A DNA stretch of 64,000 nucleotides, from contig CM043953.1 of the NCBI GenBank assembly GCA_014529385.2, positions 116,721,549 to 116,785,548 on the forward strand, given 5' to 3'. Origin of the DNA: Adiantum capillus-veneris. Its lineage: Eukaryota; Streptophyta; Polypodiopsida; Polypodiales; Pteridaceae. The notes below the pieces were generated by a model that was given only the letters and a program-made list of their open reading frames with translations, had not been told where the DNA came from and searched no databases. Position 1 is the first letter of the stretch, and each line of letters begins with the position of its first letter. Shown in pieces: positions 1 to 12,100 of this stretch. Position numbers and translations under genes: made by a program.

Positions 1-949
1 GAACACGTCGTAGCCGAATCGGGTGTGACTGTTATTGCTTTCAACTACAATTAACTTGATAAATACGGTCGCCAATGAATCCCTTTGAGAAAATTTATCA
101 AAATGCTGATTTTCTGCAGCAAGCACGCAGGAAAATTATGTACTTGCCGGCCCCTTTACCAATCAAACCCGAATATGTGCTCACGAAGTCCGGGTTCGAA
201 ACTACAATGCTTGTTGCTTGATGCGGTGTGTGTAATCACCCTTAGGTTAATTTAAGTCCTCAGGCAAAGGGCCTTAGGCGTTTGTATGTGAACACAAGGC
301 TTCAAAAATCCATAGCCGTCGAGCAGACAGTGCAAGAGCAAGGGAAGGTTGAGGGGGAGCGATGCGAGGCAAGTCGGGTGTCGCTACTGTGTCGAACTTT
401 GCTCAGCATCTCGGGGCGCTCCTGTTGAGCTAGCCTGCGATCGTTTTGGTGCACCTTCACCCGGCGGCTCCCCTTGCCAAGCCCGCCTGCACATGGTGTT
501 CGACCTCGTCGTCCCCCCTTAGCAAGAGACAGGCTCCACAGCTTCGACCTCGTCGTCCTCCCTTAGCAAGAGAAAGTGTCCATGGCATGCAATCATGCAA
601 AGGCCTTGTATGGCTAGAAACACCACGCCCTCCTTTTCCCAAAAAAGAAACTTAGCTCTTGATACTAGTGTAAAGACTAGGGGAGACTAGTGCCTGGAAT
701 CCACCTCCCAACCTCCCACTATATAGGCCAAGGTCCTAGCCCCTTTGCCCTAGCTGGATTCCCTTTCCATATTGCCTAGTCCGGCCCTTGGCTCGTCCAT
801 GACTCCCTGGCCTTGCCATTTTCCTGACAAGAAAAATGATAGCAGACGCTGATATACGTGAACTAATAGTTCCAGATAGTAAGGAGGGGCTAGAGATGGA
901 GTTCCCTTAGTTAACAAAGACTGGTCAAACCACCTTTGGGAACCGGTTA
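1..949. other. Unassigned left flank
   Basis: No convincing gene is visible. Open stretches on both strands are short, overlap each other and have low-complexity composition. The part from 420 to 800 is richer in C and T than its surroundings and holds a short direct repeat. Weak gypsy-like coding sequence begins only near 950. Confidence 0.5.
500..574. repeat. 30-bp direct repeat
   Basis: Two near-identical copies of about 30 bp, sharing CGACCTCGTCGTC followed by CCCTTAGCAAGAGA, lie at about 501-530 and 545-574. They are separated by 14 bp. No function is apparent. Confidence 0.75.
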
Positions 950-3781
950 GGGATGCAAAAGACAAGATTCTAACTCTAAAATCAGCTCCTATCAAAGAAG
1001 TATGTCTAGATCAACCACCCATGGAACTGGATCCTTGTATGGAGTCTAGGGAACTGAGTAGTCAAGCTTATGAAAAGCTTGAACGTTGTAGACATTGCCT
1101 TCGTATCCATGAAAAATGAAGAAAAATCACTAGTGTGTAAAATGACGAGTTTAAATAGACCAAAGAAAATTTTAGATGTGGTATACTTGCAATCAATTAT
1201 GTCTACTCCGATCCAATGCACAATCACATTGGGTGAGTTGCTCAAGATAGGACCACATCTATGGAAGGATCTACAAGTTACCATGGAAAGATGGGGCTTA
1301 AAGGGGATAACCCAACAAAACTTAATGGGATTTCAAGACGAGGAGGTGTGGCTAAAATTATCAAATATGTGCCTATGAACAAACTTGGGATTATTGTGAG
1401 GGGAACAAAGGAAACACAACCTTTTTGGTATAGTACAATGATGTAACGACTATGGCGGTTTTGGACAGTGGAGTAGGCATTGCCATAGCAATAAAAGTTG
1501 TCTAGGAGGCCTAGGAAAAACCAACAATTAGACAAACACAAATGAAACTGCAACTGAGAGATGGACTTATTGAAAAATGTGATAGTCAAGTCCTGTGAAA
1601 TTGACTACCAGCACACTTTTGCCATTGTTGAGAAAAAACTCAATTATGAAATCATATTGGCAAGACCTTTCATGAGACAAATACAGTTGATCCAAGATTG
1701 GAGAAATGATTACATTTACCTAAAATAGGTTGAATCAATTACTAAGGTAAATTTGAAGGACCATTCTTACAAGGATGTCTTGAGAACACCAATCCAGGAT
1801 TTGGATTTTAAAAACTCAACAAAAATTAAGCTATCGTCATGGATACATAAAGACACTCCAATTTGGATATATGGAGCTTCTAAGTCTGGTAGTTTATGGA
1901 GAGAAGATTGTATATTAGATCGAGAGAAAAATGATGTTAAATATGGACCTGAACCATTTCTTGAAAACCTGTTTGAACCATTTGAGTGGACTCAAATTCT
2001 GGCTACTATGGATGTATGCAATAACAAATCCACCCCCACACAGTTTTGTGATGAGGAGATACGACATAATTCCAATCCAGATGGTGACTATTGAACTGAC
2101 TTAGGAGTAGCAAGTTTTCTCTAATCATTATTATGATGATTCCATGGATGAGTTAGATGATGAGACACTCACAGTGAAGGAAACAAATTCTACAAAAGAA
2201 CATGTAAGGATGAAACTTCTACTCAAGGGAGGAGAAGAAAAGTTTTTGATTTTTCAAATCAGCACTGTAGATGCCAACAAAGGTATCACAAAAAACTAAA
2301 ATATAACATGAAAAGAAAACAATTGGAACCTGTGATGGAGAACAAAACTCATTTTTTGGCGATGATAGATACTTTGGATTACATCAGGACAAAATAATGA
2401 GAAGATATCCAACCATGAAAACACGGATCAACACACAAAAACAAAACAAAATTTGGGCAAGCGTGACGAGACCAAGGTAAAAGAACCTCCAATGACTAAA
2501 ATCAAGCGCAAAGCAGAGTATAAGGAGTTGAAATGGACTTTAAAGGAGATTTGGACTATAGAAATGGAATCAGAAGAAGATAAACCAGGGGCAATCACAG
2601 TTCTTTTGCACTACAAAAAATACACTTCACAAGATTCACAAATTATTGTAAAGCAACCATTGCAACATACAAAGGAACTGAGAAAATCCTATGAGAAACC
2701 TAAAAACTCCAAGTAATTTACTTATCAGAGCTAGGAGAGGACTCAAAACCGACATACATAGCTACAAATTTGTCTCCATAGGAGGAAGAAATTATCATTC
2801 AAACAAGCATATAGGGACGTTTTTGCTTGGTTCTACAAAGATCTCAAGGGAGTAGATCCTAAAATATGTCAACATACTATCCATATGAGAGATGATGATA
2901 AGCCAAGCAAACAACGACCATACACCTATAATGAGACCTTTGCTAAGAAAATCAAGGAAGAGATTGAGAAGCTCAAGGAAGTGGAGTTCATCTATGAGAT
3001 AGAACACACTGATTGGGTATCACCTACTGTGGTAGTGCCAAAAAAGAATAGCAAACTTAAAGTGTGCGTGAACCTCAAGAAGGTGAATGCAGCTACCATA
3101 AGAGATAATTATCCTCTTCCTATCACATATCATGTCCTAGAACAAGTAGCTCAGAAAGAGACTTATAGCTTCTTTGATGAATTCTCTGGTTACAATTAGT
3201 TAGCCATAGATCCAAAAGATCAACATAAAATGGCTTTTGCCACAAAATGGGGAATTTTTTATTCCACGATCATGCCTTTGGACTGAACAATGCACCAACA
3301 ACATTCCAGCGACTAATGAGCCATGCGTTTAAGGAATATTCCAAAATTTCCTCAAAGTATCTTTGTGTGCATTCTACAAAAAGATCCATTATGAGCACTT
3401 ATGGTGTGTCCTTGAGAAATGTCGTCTATACAAGATTTGCTTAAATCCAGAGAAATATGTATTTATGGTTAGACAGGGAAAAATTCTTGGACAAATTGTA
3501 TCAAAATACAGTATTGCTACAGATATAAAAAAAGTAGTAGTAATTGTTGAGATGTCAAGACCAACAAATGTCAAGGAAGTTCAGGAATGTATAGGGCATT
3601 GTGCCTATTACTGTAGATTCATCTACATCTATGCTGTTGTGGAGCAAAAAAAAATTTGGGACACCTCTATAGCTTTATATCCCAAGAGCATTCAAACTTC
3701 AACCTCAACACAAAAAGTTATACCAAAACAACTCATATAAACCCCAACCAAAAGACCTATGCTCCCTTGGGAATTTACAAG
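950..3781 (+). pseudogene. Ty3/gypsy pol remnant, left part (protease-RT)
   Basis: This is decayed gypsy polyprotein reading rightward through several frames. About 1070-1380 resembles the gag-protease linker. About 1561-1740 resembles the C-terminal protease region, with the string ARPFMRQ. About 2885-3660 is reverse transcriptase: DWVSPTVVVPKKN, then NYPLPITYHVLEQV, then FFDEFSGYN followed by a stop, then FGLNNAPTTFQRLM. The usual YxDD motif is not recoverable. Many stops and frame changes show that it is dead. The reading frame is interrupted at 3781 by copia-1 and resumes at 9107, so this is the left half of one split element. Confidence 0.8.
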
Positions 3782-4009
3782 TGTTGGAATTAGGGTTGCA
3801 GAGAAACGCACACAACTTGGAGAAGACGAAGGAAGCTCAAGGCACACAATAGAGAGTGTGTTACTTAGTGTGCAATGGAAAAGATAGATAGACCTAGAGT
3901 GATGGGCGTATATACAATGCACAGCGGAAAAAACCTCCTAAAGAGGGAAAAAATGCCCCAACGGTCCTAGTGTGTTCACACACATCACTACCACATGTAT
4001 ATGGTAACA
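3782..4009 (-). repeat. 3' LTR of copia-1
   Basis: 228-bp LTR with TG...CA ends, nearly identical to 8880-9106. It is the 3' LTR because the element reads on the minus strand. The same LTR type recurs on the plus strand at 19659-19881 and 61090-61319. Confidence 0.95.
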
Positions 4010-4022
4010 AATCCCCCCCGGA
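4010..4022 (-). other. Polypurine tract of copia-1
   Basis: Read on the minus strand, CTCCGGGGGGGAT directly precedes the LTR start TGTTACC. This is the expected place and composition for the plus-strand primer of reverse transcription. Confidence 0.85.
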
Positions 4023-4084
4023 GTGATGCGGTGAACAAGAGCTGGCACATGAGTAAAGGGAAGTTCCATGCCCTAAGGACATGA

Positions 4085-5749
4085 TCAGTCCACAAAGGGG
4101 AGTAAGCCCAAAGCTTTGCGAAAAGCTTCAAGCTTCTCACGAGACAATGCCTTTGTGAAAAGATCTGCAAGGTTGTCGTGTGTTGGCACATAAGCCAAGC
4201 TGATCTCTCCTGTTGAGAGCCTCTCCTTGACATAGTGGTAATGCACCTCAATGTGCTTTGTGAAAGCATGAAAAACTGGGTTCCTCGCAACTGCCAATGC
4301 GCTTTGACTGTCAGTGTAGATAGTGTTGGCAGTGTCCTATCCAACACCCAAATCAGCCATAAGGCGTCTGAGCCATACACACTCAACCGTAGCTGTGAAG
4401 ACTGCCCTGTACTCAGCCTCACAACTCGAAGTGGCCACAGTAGGTTGCGTCTTGCTCAACCATTATATACATGAACTGCCAAGCATGAAACAAAAACCAC
4501 TTGTGGACACTCGCGTGTCAAAACAACCAGCCCAATCTAAGTCCGAAAAAGCATGTAAGTCTGGCGGCAATGATCCCCCCTTGGGATAAAACAAGCCAAG
4601 ATGTAAAGTGCCACTACGGTAGCGGAAAATCCTCTTGACAGCCTGCCAATGCTTAGACCCTGGGCTATACATAAATCTGTTGACCTGTGAGACTGCAAAT
4701 TGAATATCCGGCCTCGTGTTGCATACATAAATGAGGCAGCCAACAGTAGTTTGATAAAGAGTGACATCAGCAGGATCGCCAGCATCATGTAGACTCAACT
4801 TCAAACCTGTTTCCATGGGAGTGGCAATAGGTTTGCAATCCTCAAGTCCAAACTTACATAGCAATGTCTCTATGTAACTTTTCTGACACAAGGCAATACC
4901 ACCATCACACTGCTTAAACTATATACCCAAGTAATGATGCAACAGCCCCAAATCTTTCATCTTGAAAGTAGCATTCAAATCAGCCTTAAATTCAGCAATA
5001 TGTGTCTCATTTGGTCCAGTGATCAGCAAATCATCAACATAAAGAACCACAATGAGAAGTACATCACCCTCCCGCTTTACATACAATGTGCCTTCTGTTG
5101 GACTATTACGAAAGCCTCGTTTAACCAAATGAGTGCCAGCTTTCTCATACCAAGCACGAGGAGATTGCTTCAACCCATACAAAGCCTTCTTACATCTGCA
5201 CACTTTATCCTCTTGTCCTTTTATGACAAAATTGCTAGGCTGCGTTACATAAACTTCCTCAAATATGTCACCATTCAAGAAAGCAGTAACAATGTCTGAT
5301 TGATGTACATCCCAACCAAAATGAGCTCCCAATGCACATAGAAAATGTACAGTAGTCATACGAAAAGTGGGAGCAAAAGTCTCTTCATAATCTATGCCTT
5401 TTTGCTGTGCATAACCCTTTGCAACAAGTCGAGCCTTATGGCGATCAATCTCACCATCCGGTTTGTGTTTCAACTTGTAAACCCACTTCGTACCAATGGC
5501 CTTTTTGCCAGGAGGCAAATCACATAAAGTCCATGTGTCATTTTCTATAAGTGTGTCATATTCTGATTGCATGGCAGCCATCCAATTTTCTGAATTCTGT
5601 GCTTCATCAAAAGACAGAGGCTCCTCAACATCCTGTAAGCTAGACACAGCCAAAGCATAACAATCTGATGCATAAGATGCATTGCGAGAGCCTGAACGAG
5701 TACAACTAGACAAAGGTGCATCCAATTTACTGTCACGCAAAGTGTGCAC
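4085..5749 (-). pseudogene. copia-1 reverse transcriptase and RNase H, broken
   Basis: Typical copia reverse transcriptase: TKWVYKLKHKPDGEIDRHKARLVAKGYAQ-type start (shown only in part by KARLVAKGYAQQKGIDYEETF), HQSDIVTAFLNGD, LYGLKQSPRAWYE and the catalytic YVDDLLITG. Near 4919-4921 a TAG interrupts the sequence after HHYLGI, where family members usually carry Gln. A second stop lies near 4463 before WLSKTQPT. A frame change near 4330 precedes the RNase H tail, which has the TKHIEVHYHYVKERL and NLADLFTKAL motifs. The product would copy element RNA into DNA, but with these three breaks it cannot be made as one chain. Confidence 0.9.
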
Positions 5750-5982
5750 CAGCCATTTTGCAATACATCTAGCCTGCTCATTTTCAGCCCTTTCCTCATC
5801 AAGTACATCATGTACATCTGCATCAATAATAGGCTGATCTAGATATTTTTAGAAACCCCAATAGGCTGTACATTTGCCTCATTGGAAATTACATTCGTAT
5901 TTCTACCACTGAAAAGAGGCAACAAAGTGTCATAAATGTCATGTGAGCTTACATTACTGTCTCTAGTACATGACAGCAAGGC

Positions 5983-7519
5983 CTAAACAGAATCTTCCAC
6001 AAACACTACATCCCGAGAAGCCAGAATACGTTTTGTTTGTGGATGATACAACCTGTAACCTTTGCTTTCAGCACTATAACCAACAAAAATACATTTGACA
6101 ACCTTATCATCCAATTTTCTGCGTTGCACTTGTGGCACCAAAGCATATGCCAAACAGCCAAAAATAGGCATGTGCTCAATAGAAGGCTTTCTATCATGCC
6201 ATGCTTCATATGGAGTAATAGACTGCAAAGCTTTCGTAGGACACATGTTTAGTACATAAGTGGCACACATGATGGCCTCAAGCCAAAAAGAATGAGGTAA
6301 AGCTTGACTTTTGACCATACATCGTGCCATTTCCGTCAGTGACCTGTTTTTCCTCTCAGTAACACCATTTTGCTGAGGTGTATAAGGCACTGTACATTGG
6401 TGTTTTATCCCACGACTAGCCAGAAATGCATTAAGTTCATGAGACATATACTCCCCCCCTCGATCGGAACGAAGGGTGCCCATAGTACATTTCCAGACAT
6501 TTTCAGCCAAAGCCAAAAAAAATTTGAAGCACATAAAAACTTCGGACTTTGCTTTAAGCGGAAATACCCATGCATGCCTGGAGTAATCATCAATGAAAGT
6601 CACGAAGTACAGGTAATTGCCCAAGGATGGAGTTTGCATGGGCCCACAAACATCACTATGCACAAGCTGCAACCTGCATGTGGCCCGATTTGAACCATCC
6701 TTCGGAAACTTAGAACGCTACATCTTACCCAAAATACAGCCTTCACAAACATGTTTGACAGGTGCTTCAAGAGGGGGCAAAGAAGCAACCATATCAGATT
6801 TCCGGAAACGCAGCAAACTGGCAAAATTCAGATGACCAAAACGTGCATGCCAAAGTTTTGCATCTAAAATAGCCCTTGAATCTGCAACAGCATTTGCGAA
6901 ATTTTGTCCACACTTGTCATACAAAGTGAGCTTATACAGCCCACGGAACAAAAGGCCAAATGCAACAATTCCATCACCAAAGCTGAGATCATGAACTGTA
7001 CATCTGTCATCCACAAATTTGACTACAAGTCCAAGTCTAGCAAGTGCGGATACAGACAAGAGATTCTTCTTGATCCCAGGTACATAAAGTGCATCAAGAA
7101 GTGTGCAAGAACTGACATTTGCAGCAGTAAGCACAATCTTTCCAACTCCCTGAACTGGATATGAGGCATTGTTGGCACAAGTGACTGAATTCCCATGAGG
7201 GAGAGACTCGAGAGAGGTAAATGTGCTTTGTAGCACCACTGTCGAAATACCACACATGTGAATCTGCAGCAACTGATAAGCATGCATCATGGTAAGCACA
7301 ATCTTTCCAACTCCCTGAACTGGATATGAGGCATTGTTGGCACAAGTGACTGAATTCCCATGAGGGAGAGACTCGAGAGAGGTAAATGTGCTTTGTAGCA
7401 CCACTGTCGAAATACCACACATGTGAATCTGCAGCAACTGATAAGCATGCATCATGGACAGCAGGATTGTAAGTGCACTCTGTGCTAAAAGCCCATTCTG
7501 CATCAACATCAGCATTACA
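5983..7519 (-). pseudogene. copia-1 protease and integrase region, broken
   Basis: Reading leftward, it contains the protease active-site string WYFDSGATKH, the GAG-pre-integrase segment (LWHARFGHLNF ... CEGCILGKM) and the integrase core. The core keeps the expected acidic triad: D in HSDVCGP, D in LRSDRGGEY and E in PQQNGVTERKNR. The C-terminal part ends in CIFVGYSAESKGYRLY, typical of copia integrases. Frame changes lie just after the protease motif and between the pre-integrase and core parts. The protease stretch is present twice because of the 165-bp duplication at 7127-7456. Confidence 0.9.
7127..7456 (-). repeat. 165-bp in-frame tandem duplication over the protease site
   Basis: Positions 7127-7291 and 7292-7456 are almost identical copies. 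The unit is 165 bp, exactly 55 codons, so the minus-strand frame is kept. It doubles the peptide that contains WYFDSGATKH. A GG dinucleotide at the junctions allows slippage or unequal exchange. Confidence 0.95.
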
Positions 7520-8517
7520 GTCTCCTTTCACAGAATACTCAACAATGGCTGCATTTGTAGTGGAACCAGCATTTACAGTGGAACCACCCTCTTTCTTCTT
7601 AGCCTCTTTGGCCTTCAACTTAGGACACGACTTGATCAAGTGATCATTGGCTTTACAATAATGGCAACGCATCTTCTTTTTGCCCTTATCACCAGAATTT
7701 CCAGACGAATTGCTGCCAGCAAAAGCATTAGGAACAGAATTTTTGCAACTCGCAGCAGAACCATAAGAAGTGGCTGCATTGCTGTTACCACCCTTTCTTT
7801 GAGAAGCAATAAAAGCCTGTTCAACTGCACGTTGTCTAGTCCTGTTTTTTCTGGAAAGTGACTCTTGCAACAGCAATGTGCATAATGCATCAAAATTGAC
7901 AACTTCTGGATTTCCTTGGGTCATAAGTCTCCAAGTACTAGCAAAAGTCTGGTAAGAATCTGGTAAGGCATCAAGAACAGTCTGCACAAGGGAAATGTCT
8001 AAAATAACTTCACTTGCAGAAATAAGTTGCTCATTGATATCCTTGACACTAGCAAGGAAAGTGTCCATATCATCTTCCTCATGCATAATCTTTGACTCCA
8101 TCTCTTTACGTAGCAAAGCAATTTTAGCCTCATTGTGGCTTGCATAAAGACCCGCTAGAATATCCCAAGCCTGTTTTGCAGATTTTGCTGAACGGATGTG
8201 AGGAACACAATGGTGCGCTTCACAGACAACGCAATCAATGCATGAGCCTGCGCATCCTTAACATCCCAACGAGCTTGTTCTGCCGTAGGCAAAACAACTC
8301 TAACAGCTGCAATCCTTGCAACAAGACCTGCAACATTCTCAATATCGCCTACATCCTCAGAACCAGGACGTACATCAATGCCCTGCACAATGTTCCAGAC
8401 ACCCTTTGACACAAGAACATGTTGCATCATATAAGCCCACATAGGGTAGTTGTCCCCATCTAACCTGTCCTCAGCAGCAAACATCTTGAACACATCTGTG
8501 TTGTTGTTGTCAGCCAT
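7520..8517 (-). pseudogene. copia-1 gag with zinc knuckle, frameshifted
   Basis: The gag start is the ATG at 8515-8517 (MADNNNTDVF). The N-terminal half matches the same family at 20197 and 61682. A frameshift near 8200 separates it from the second half. That half contains MESKIMHEEDDMDTFLASV, a basic linker and one CCHC knuckle (C-H-Y-C, H, C spaced C-X2-C-X4-H-X4-C) near 7630-7670. In the intact family the protein packages element RNA. Confidence 0.9.
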
Positions 8518-8866
8518 GGTAAATGCTGCACCTGATGTGAAAACTGCCCAAAAATAGGAGAAACAAAGCGGGAACAACACGTGCTATATAGCACAAACAG
8601 TAGAAGACTATAAGGCACCTGTTATGCAGAAAATGACACTGAATGAAATTCTGCACAAAATGACAAAATTGCCTGTGCAGACCTGCCTGTAGTGGAAACG
8701 GAGGCCGAAATGAGCCCAAATCAAAAATCTGAGTAGACCAAGCTCTATGAGCTTGCCCAAAGTATTTGTTGACCTATGAACGCTTGCCAAAGCTCACTAA
8801 AATCGAAGAAAGTGAGCAGGCATGTACTGGAGCAGCTGATGACTAAGCCCGGGAGGACGCAACCTT

Positions 8867-8877
8867 CTCTGATACCA
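8867..8877 (-). other. Primer-binding site of copia-1
   Basis: The minus strand reads TGGTATCAGAG beginning three bases inside the 5' LTR. It is complementary to the 3' end of plant initiator tRNA-Met, the usual primer for copia elements. Confidence 0.95.
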
Positions 8878-8879
8878 AT

Positions 8880-9106
8880 TGTTGGAATTAGGTTGCAGAG
8901 AAACGCACACAGCTTGGAGAAGACGAAGGAAGCTCAAGGCACACAATAGAGAGTGTGTTACTTAGTGTGCAATGGAAAAGATAGATAGCCCTAGAGTGAT
9001 GGGCGTATATACAATGCACAGGGGAAAAAACCTCCTAAAGAGTGAAAAAATGCCCCGGCGGTCCTAGTGTGTTCACACACATCACTACCACATGTATATG
9101 GTAACA
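8880..9106 (-). repeat. 5' LTR of copia-1
   Basis: 227-bp LTR paired with 3782-4009. Flanked on the right by ACAAG, the second copy of the target duplication. The element promoter would be expected here, although I could not pick out a convincing TATA box. Confidence 0.95.
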
Positions 9107-12100
9107 ACAAGCACACGCCCACCCAAAGGACCATAGCACATAGGAGCTAAACCTTATCAAAGCACAGATTTACAACACATGTTGACCAATGCATATGAAT
9201 ACAAGGGCCTCCCCTTTCACAATGAGCATCACAAACCCACAATTTCAACATCAACTCCACAATTCATAGATACATGCCCTCCCAATCTATCTACACACAA
9301 TTTTCCACTAACCTGCCATAGCCATAACCTTGCAGAGAACTAGTCGTTCCTAAAGAGAATAACTCCAATTGGGGAACTTTGAAGCTTGAAAAACATCTTG
9401 AAAAATGACTGGCAAGAAAGTTGAAGATGATTAAATTTGATTCTACATGCTGCTATGTGCAAAATTGACATGAACAAAGAGTTATCCCAGTACAATTATA
9501 CGTAGAGAAGGCAAGGCAAGAGCAAAAAATTGCATCCAAGATCATCAAGGAGGCACAACAACCCGAAATGTGCAAATTTCTAAACTTTGGCTAAAATCTT
9601 TTAAGTTTTTACATGATTTTTGGTTATGTACAAACCTCACTTCAAAAGAACTCACTAACGAGCACTTATAGTAACCCAATATCTAGTGCTACACTAAAAA
9701 CTGGCCTTTCATGTACATGTGCTTGCTAAAGCAAGCTAAAAAACCCACAAAACAATCACCAACACACCATTTTGACATCGGGCGTCATGTCCATATGTAC
9801 AAACTTACAAACTTACAAACAATTGGGTCTCCAAAATGCGCACAACACCGTCATTGCAAAACCCATGTATGACCTTATCACTCATTTTGAATGGATGAAA
9901 GAATGTGAAGAATAATTCTAGAAGCTTAAACAAGCCTTAACATCAGCACCAATTTTTGAGACTTGAGACTAGAACAAATTTTTCCATGTGCATGTTGATG
10001 CTTCAAATTTTTCTATTGGTTGCATATTAGCTCAACCATGAGAGGGAACAATGGATTTTCCTATATCCTATACCAACAGACATCTAAACATAGCTAAAAA
10101 GAACTACACCACCACTGAAAGGGAGGGCCTTGGAATGGTGTATGTAGTTAAGAAATTTTGACACTACTTGTTAGATAACAAGTTTGTCTTTTTTGTAGAC
10201 CACCAAGCTTTGCTCTATCTGGTGAATAAGCCATGCAATATAGGAAGAATAGTAAGATGGTTTATCATCCTACTCAATTTGAATTCACAATGGTAGTTAA
10301 AAAGGGCACCACACACCAAAGATAAGATCACATGTCAAGGATCACTTCAAGAACGAAACGAAAGGGTTATATGATTATTTTCCAGAGGCTTATCTATTCT
10401 CCGTAGATTCCTAATGGTCAGAGAACCGTATCTTTGATGACCATAGTGCAAGTAGATTCGCAGATACCACTTCCCATTACACCATGATCGATTGAGCAAT
10501 CACCCATATACCAATTGCTGGCTAAAAGAATTTATCAAAAAGACAGAGATGGGATTATATTGTTATGAATTGGCCCTAAGGAACATGGAAACTATTTGAA
10601 ACTAGCTCATATGATGGTAGTTGGAATCCACTTTGTGAAATACCAAACCTTACGGCAATTAACCTAGCTAGGGGTCTATTGGCCTACAATGAGGAGAGAC
10701 GTTCATGATTATATGAACAATTGCTCTCAATGTAAGGAAAAGGTTATTGTACCTCATGCCACATTATTCCAGATCTCTATGACACTGCAACGGAGTAGAA
10801 ATCTAGTAGAATATCTAACCAATAGGACATTCCCTGAAGATATGAGTAAGAGAAGATAGAAAATCAAAACAGAAGCTACCAAATATGGGATGGTTGGATG
10901 TCAACTGTATCGACGAGAAAAGGACCAATAGCTCAAACTTTGTGCCAATGAGGGTGAATACCTTCCTATCTTGGAACAAGCATACGATGGTCTAGCAAGA
11001 GGTCATTTCTCTCATGAAACTATAGATAAATCTATATTGATGGTCAGCATTTGGTGGCCAACCTTTTTCACTATTCTACAAAAGAATTTGCTAGACAATG
11101 ATTCATGTCAACGAGCAAAGATGCCAACAAGAATTGACAAAATGCCATTGTGACCTATGATGGAGCACACGCATTTTCTTAGTGAGGTATAGACTTTGTC
11201 GGTCCAATACAACCAACAACATATAAGACTTAGGGGCAATATATTATTGTGGCAACAAATTACTTGACCAAATGGACTGAGGCAAGAGTCACTAGGAATA
11301 ATGATGCTAGAACCACTACAGCATTCCTATATGAGTGCATTTTCACAAGGTACGGACTTCCTATTGAGCTTGTAATTGATTGAGGCTTGCATTTTCTTAA
11401 AAATGTGATAGAACACTTGATGAATGAGTTTATGGTGATCCATAATAAATCTACACCCTATCATCCTCAAGAAAATGGTTGAAGCAAACATACAAACAAA
11501 ATCTTGAGCTTAGTGCTAACCAAGATCATTAGTACGGGAAGAACTGACTAGGAAATGCAACTTCATTCAATCTTCTGGACTTATAGAGTGTCATTCAAAA
11601 CAATTTTGAATGCAACTTCCTTTAACTTAGTCTATGGATTAGATGCAATACTACTCATGGAATTCTTGTTATCCACACTTAGAGTTGCACACAAATTATA
11701 ATGGAAAGGTCATAAGTTGTCAAAACGGCTAGAGGACTTAGAGCGGCTATGTGAACAGAGAATAGTGTCCATAGCACATATTTATGCACAAAAACAAAAA
11801 CAAAAGCAATTTTTTGACACGCATTTGTTAACAAAGAACTTTAACCAAGGGGATTTGTTACTAGTTCACCCTAAAGCAGTACATTCCTAAATTCAAGAAG
11901 AAGGGACATGATCCTTTTGTCATTGAAAATGTTTTGCCAAGTGGGACTTAAAACTAACAACCTTATATAGGGAGGTTATGGAAAATTGGATTACTGGATG
12001 TTGTCTTTGAAAATACTATCTACACTTAACTAATGATCTCTTACAAAGAATGCATGTAGAAAAAGGACGCAAGCTCAAACGACAAAAGATGATAAATGAA

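Larger units (their letters stand above)
3782..9106 (-). mobile_element. Complete Ty1/copia retrotransposon (copia-1), inserted in gypsy
   Basis: A structurally complete LTR element reads right to left: LTR 8880-9106, primer-binding site, gag, zinc knuckle, protease, integrase, reverse transcriptase, RNase H, polypurine tract, LTR 3782-4009. The order integrase before reverse transcriptase is diagnostic of Ty1/copia. The 5-bp target duplication ACAAG lies at 3777-3781 and 9107-9111. The two LTRs differ at roughly eight positions by eye, which suggests a fairly recent insertion. Coding sequence is damaged by frameshifts, nonsense codons and a 165-bp tandem duplication, so it is probably non-autonomous now. 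Two more members of the same family lie at 19659-22824 and from 61090. Confidence 0.95.

Noticed and set aside
446-655. Possible small gene near the left edge
   Set aside because: It overlaps an equally long open stretch on the other strand, follows a direct repeat and has no motif or splice context.
8867-8877. tRNA-Met gene fragments at TGGTATCAGAG sites
   Set aside because: These are retrotransposon primer-binding sites next to LTRs. No cloverleaf surrounds them.
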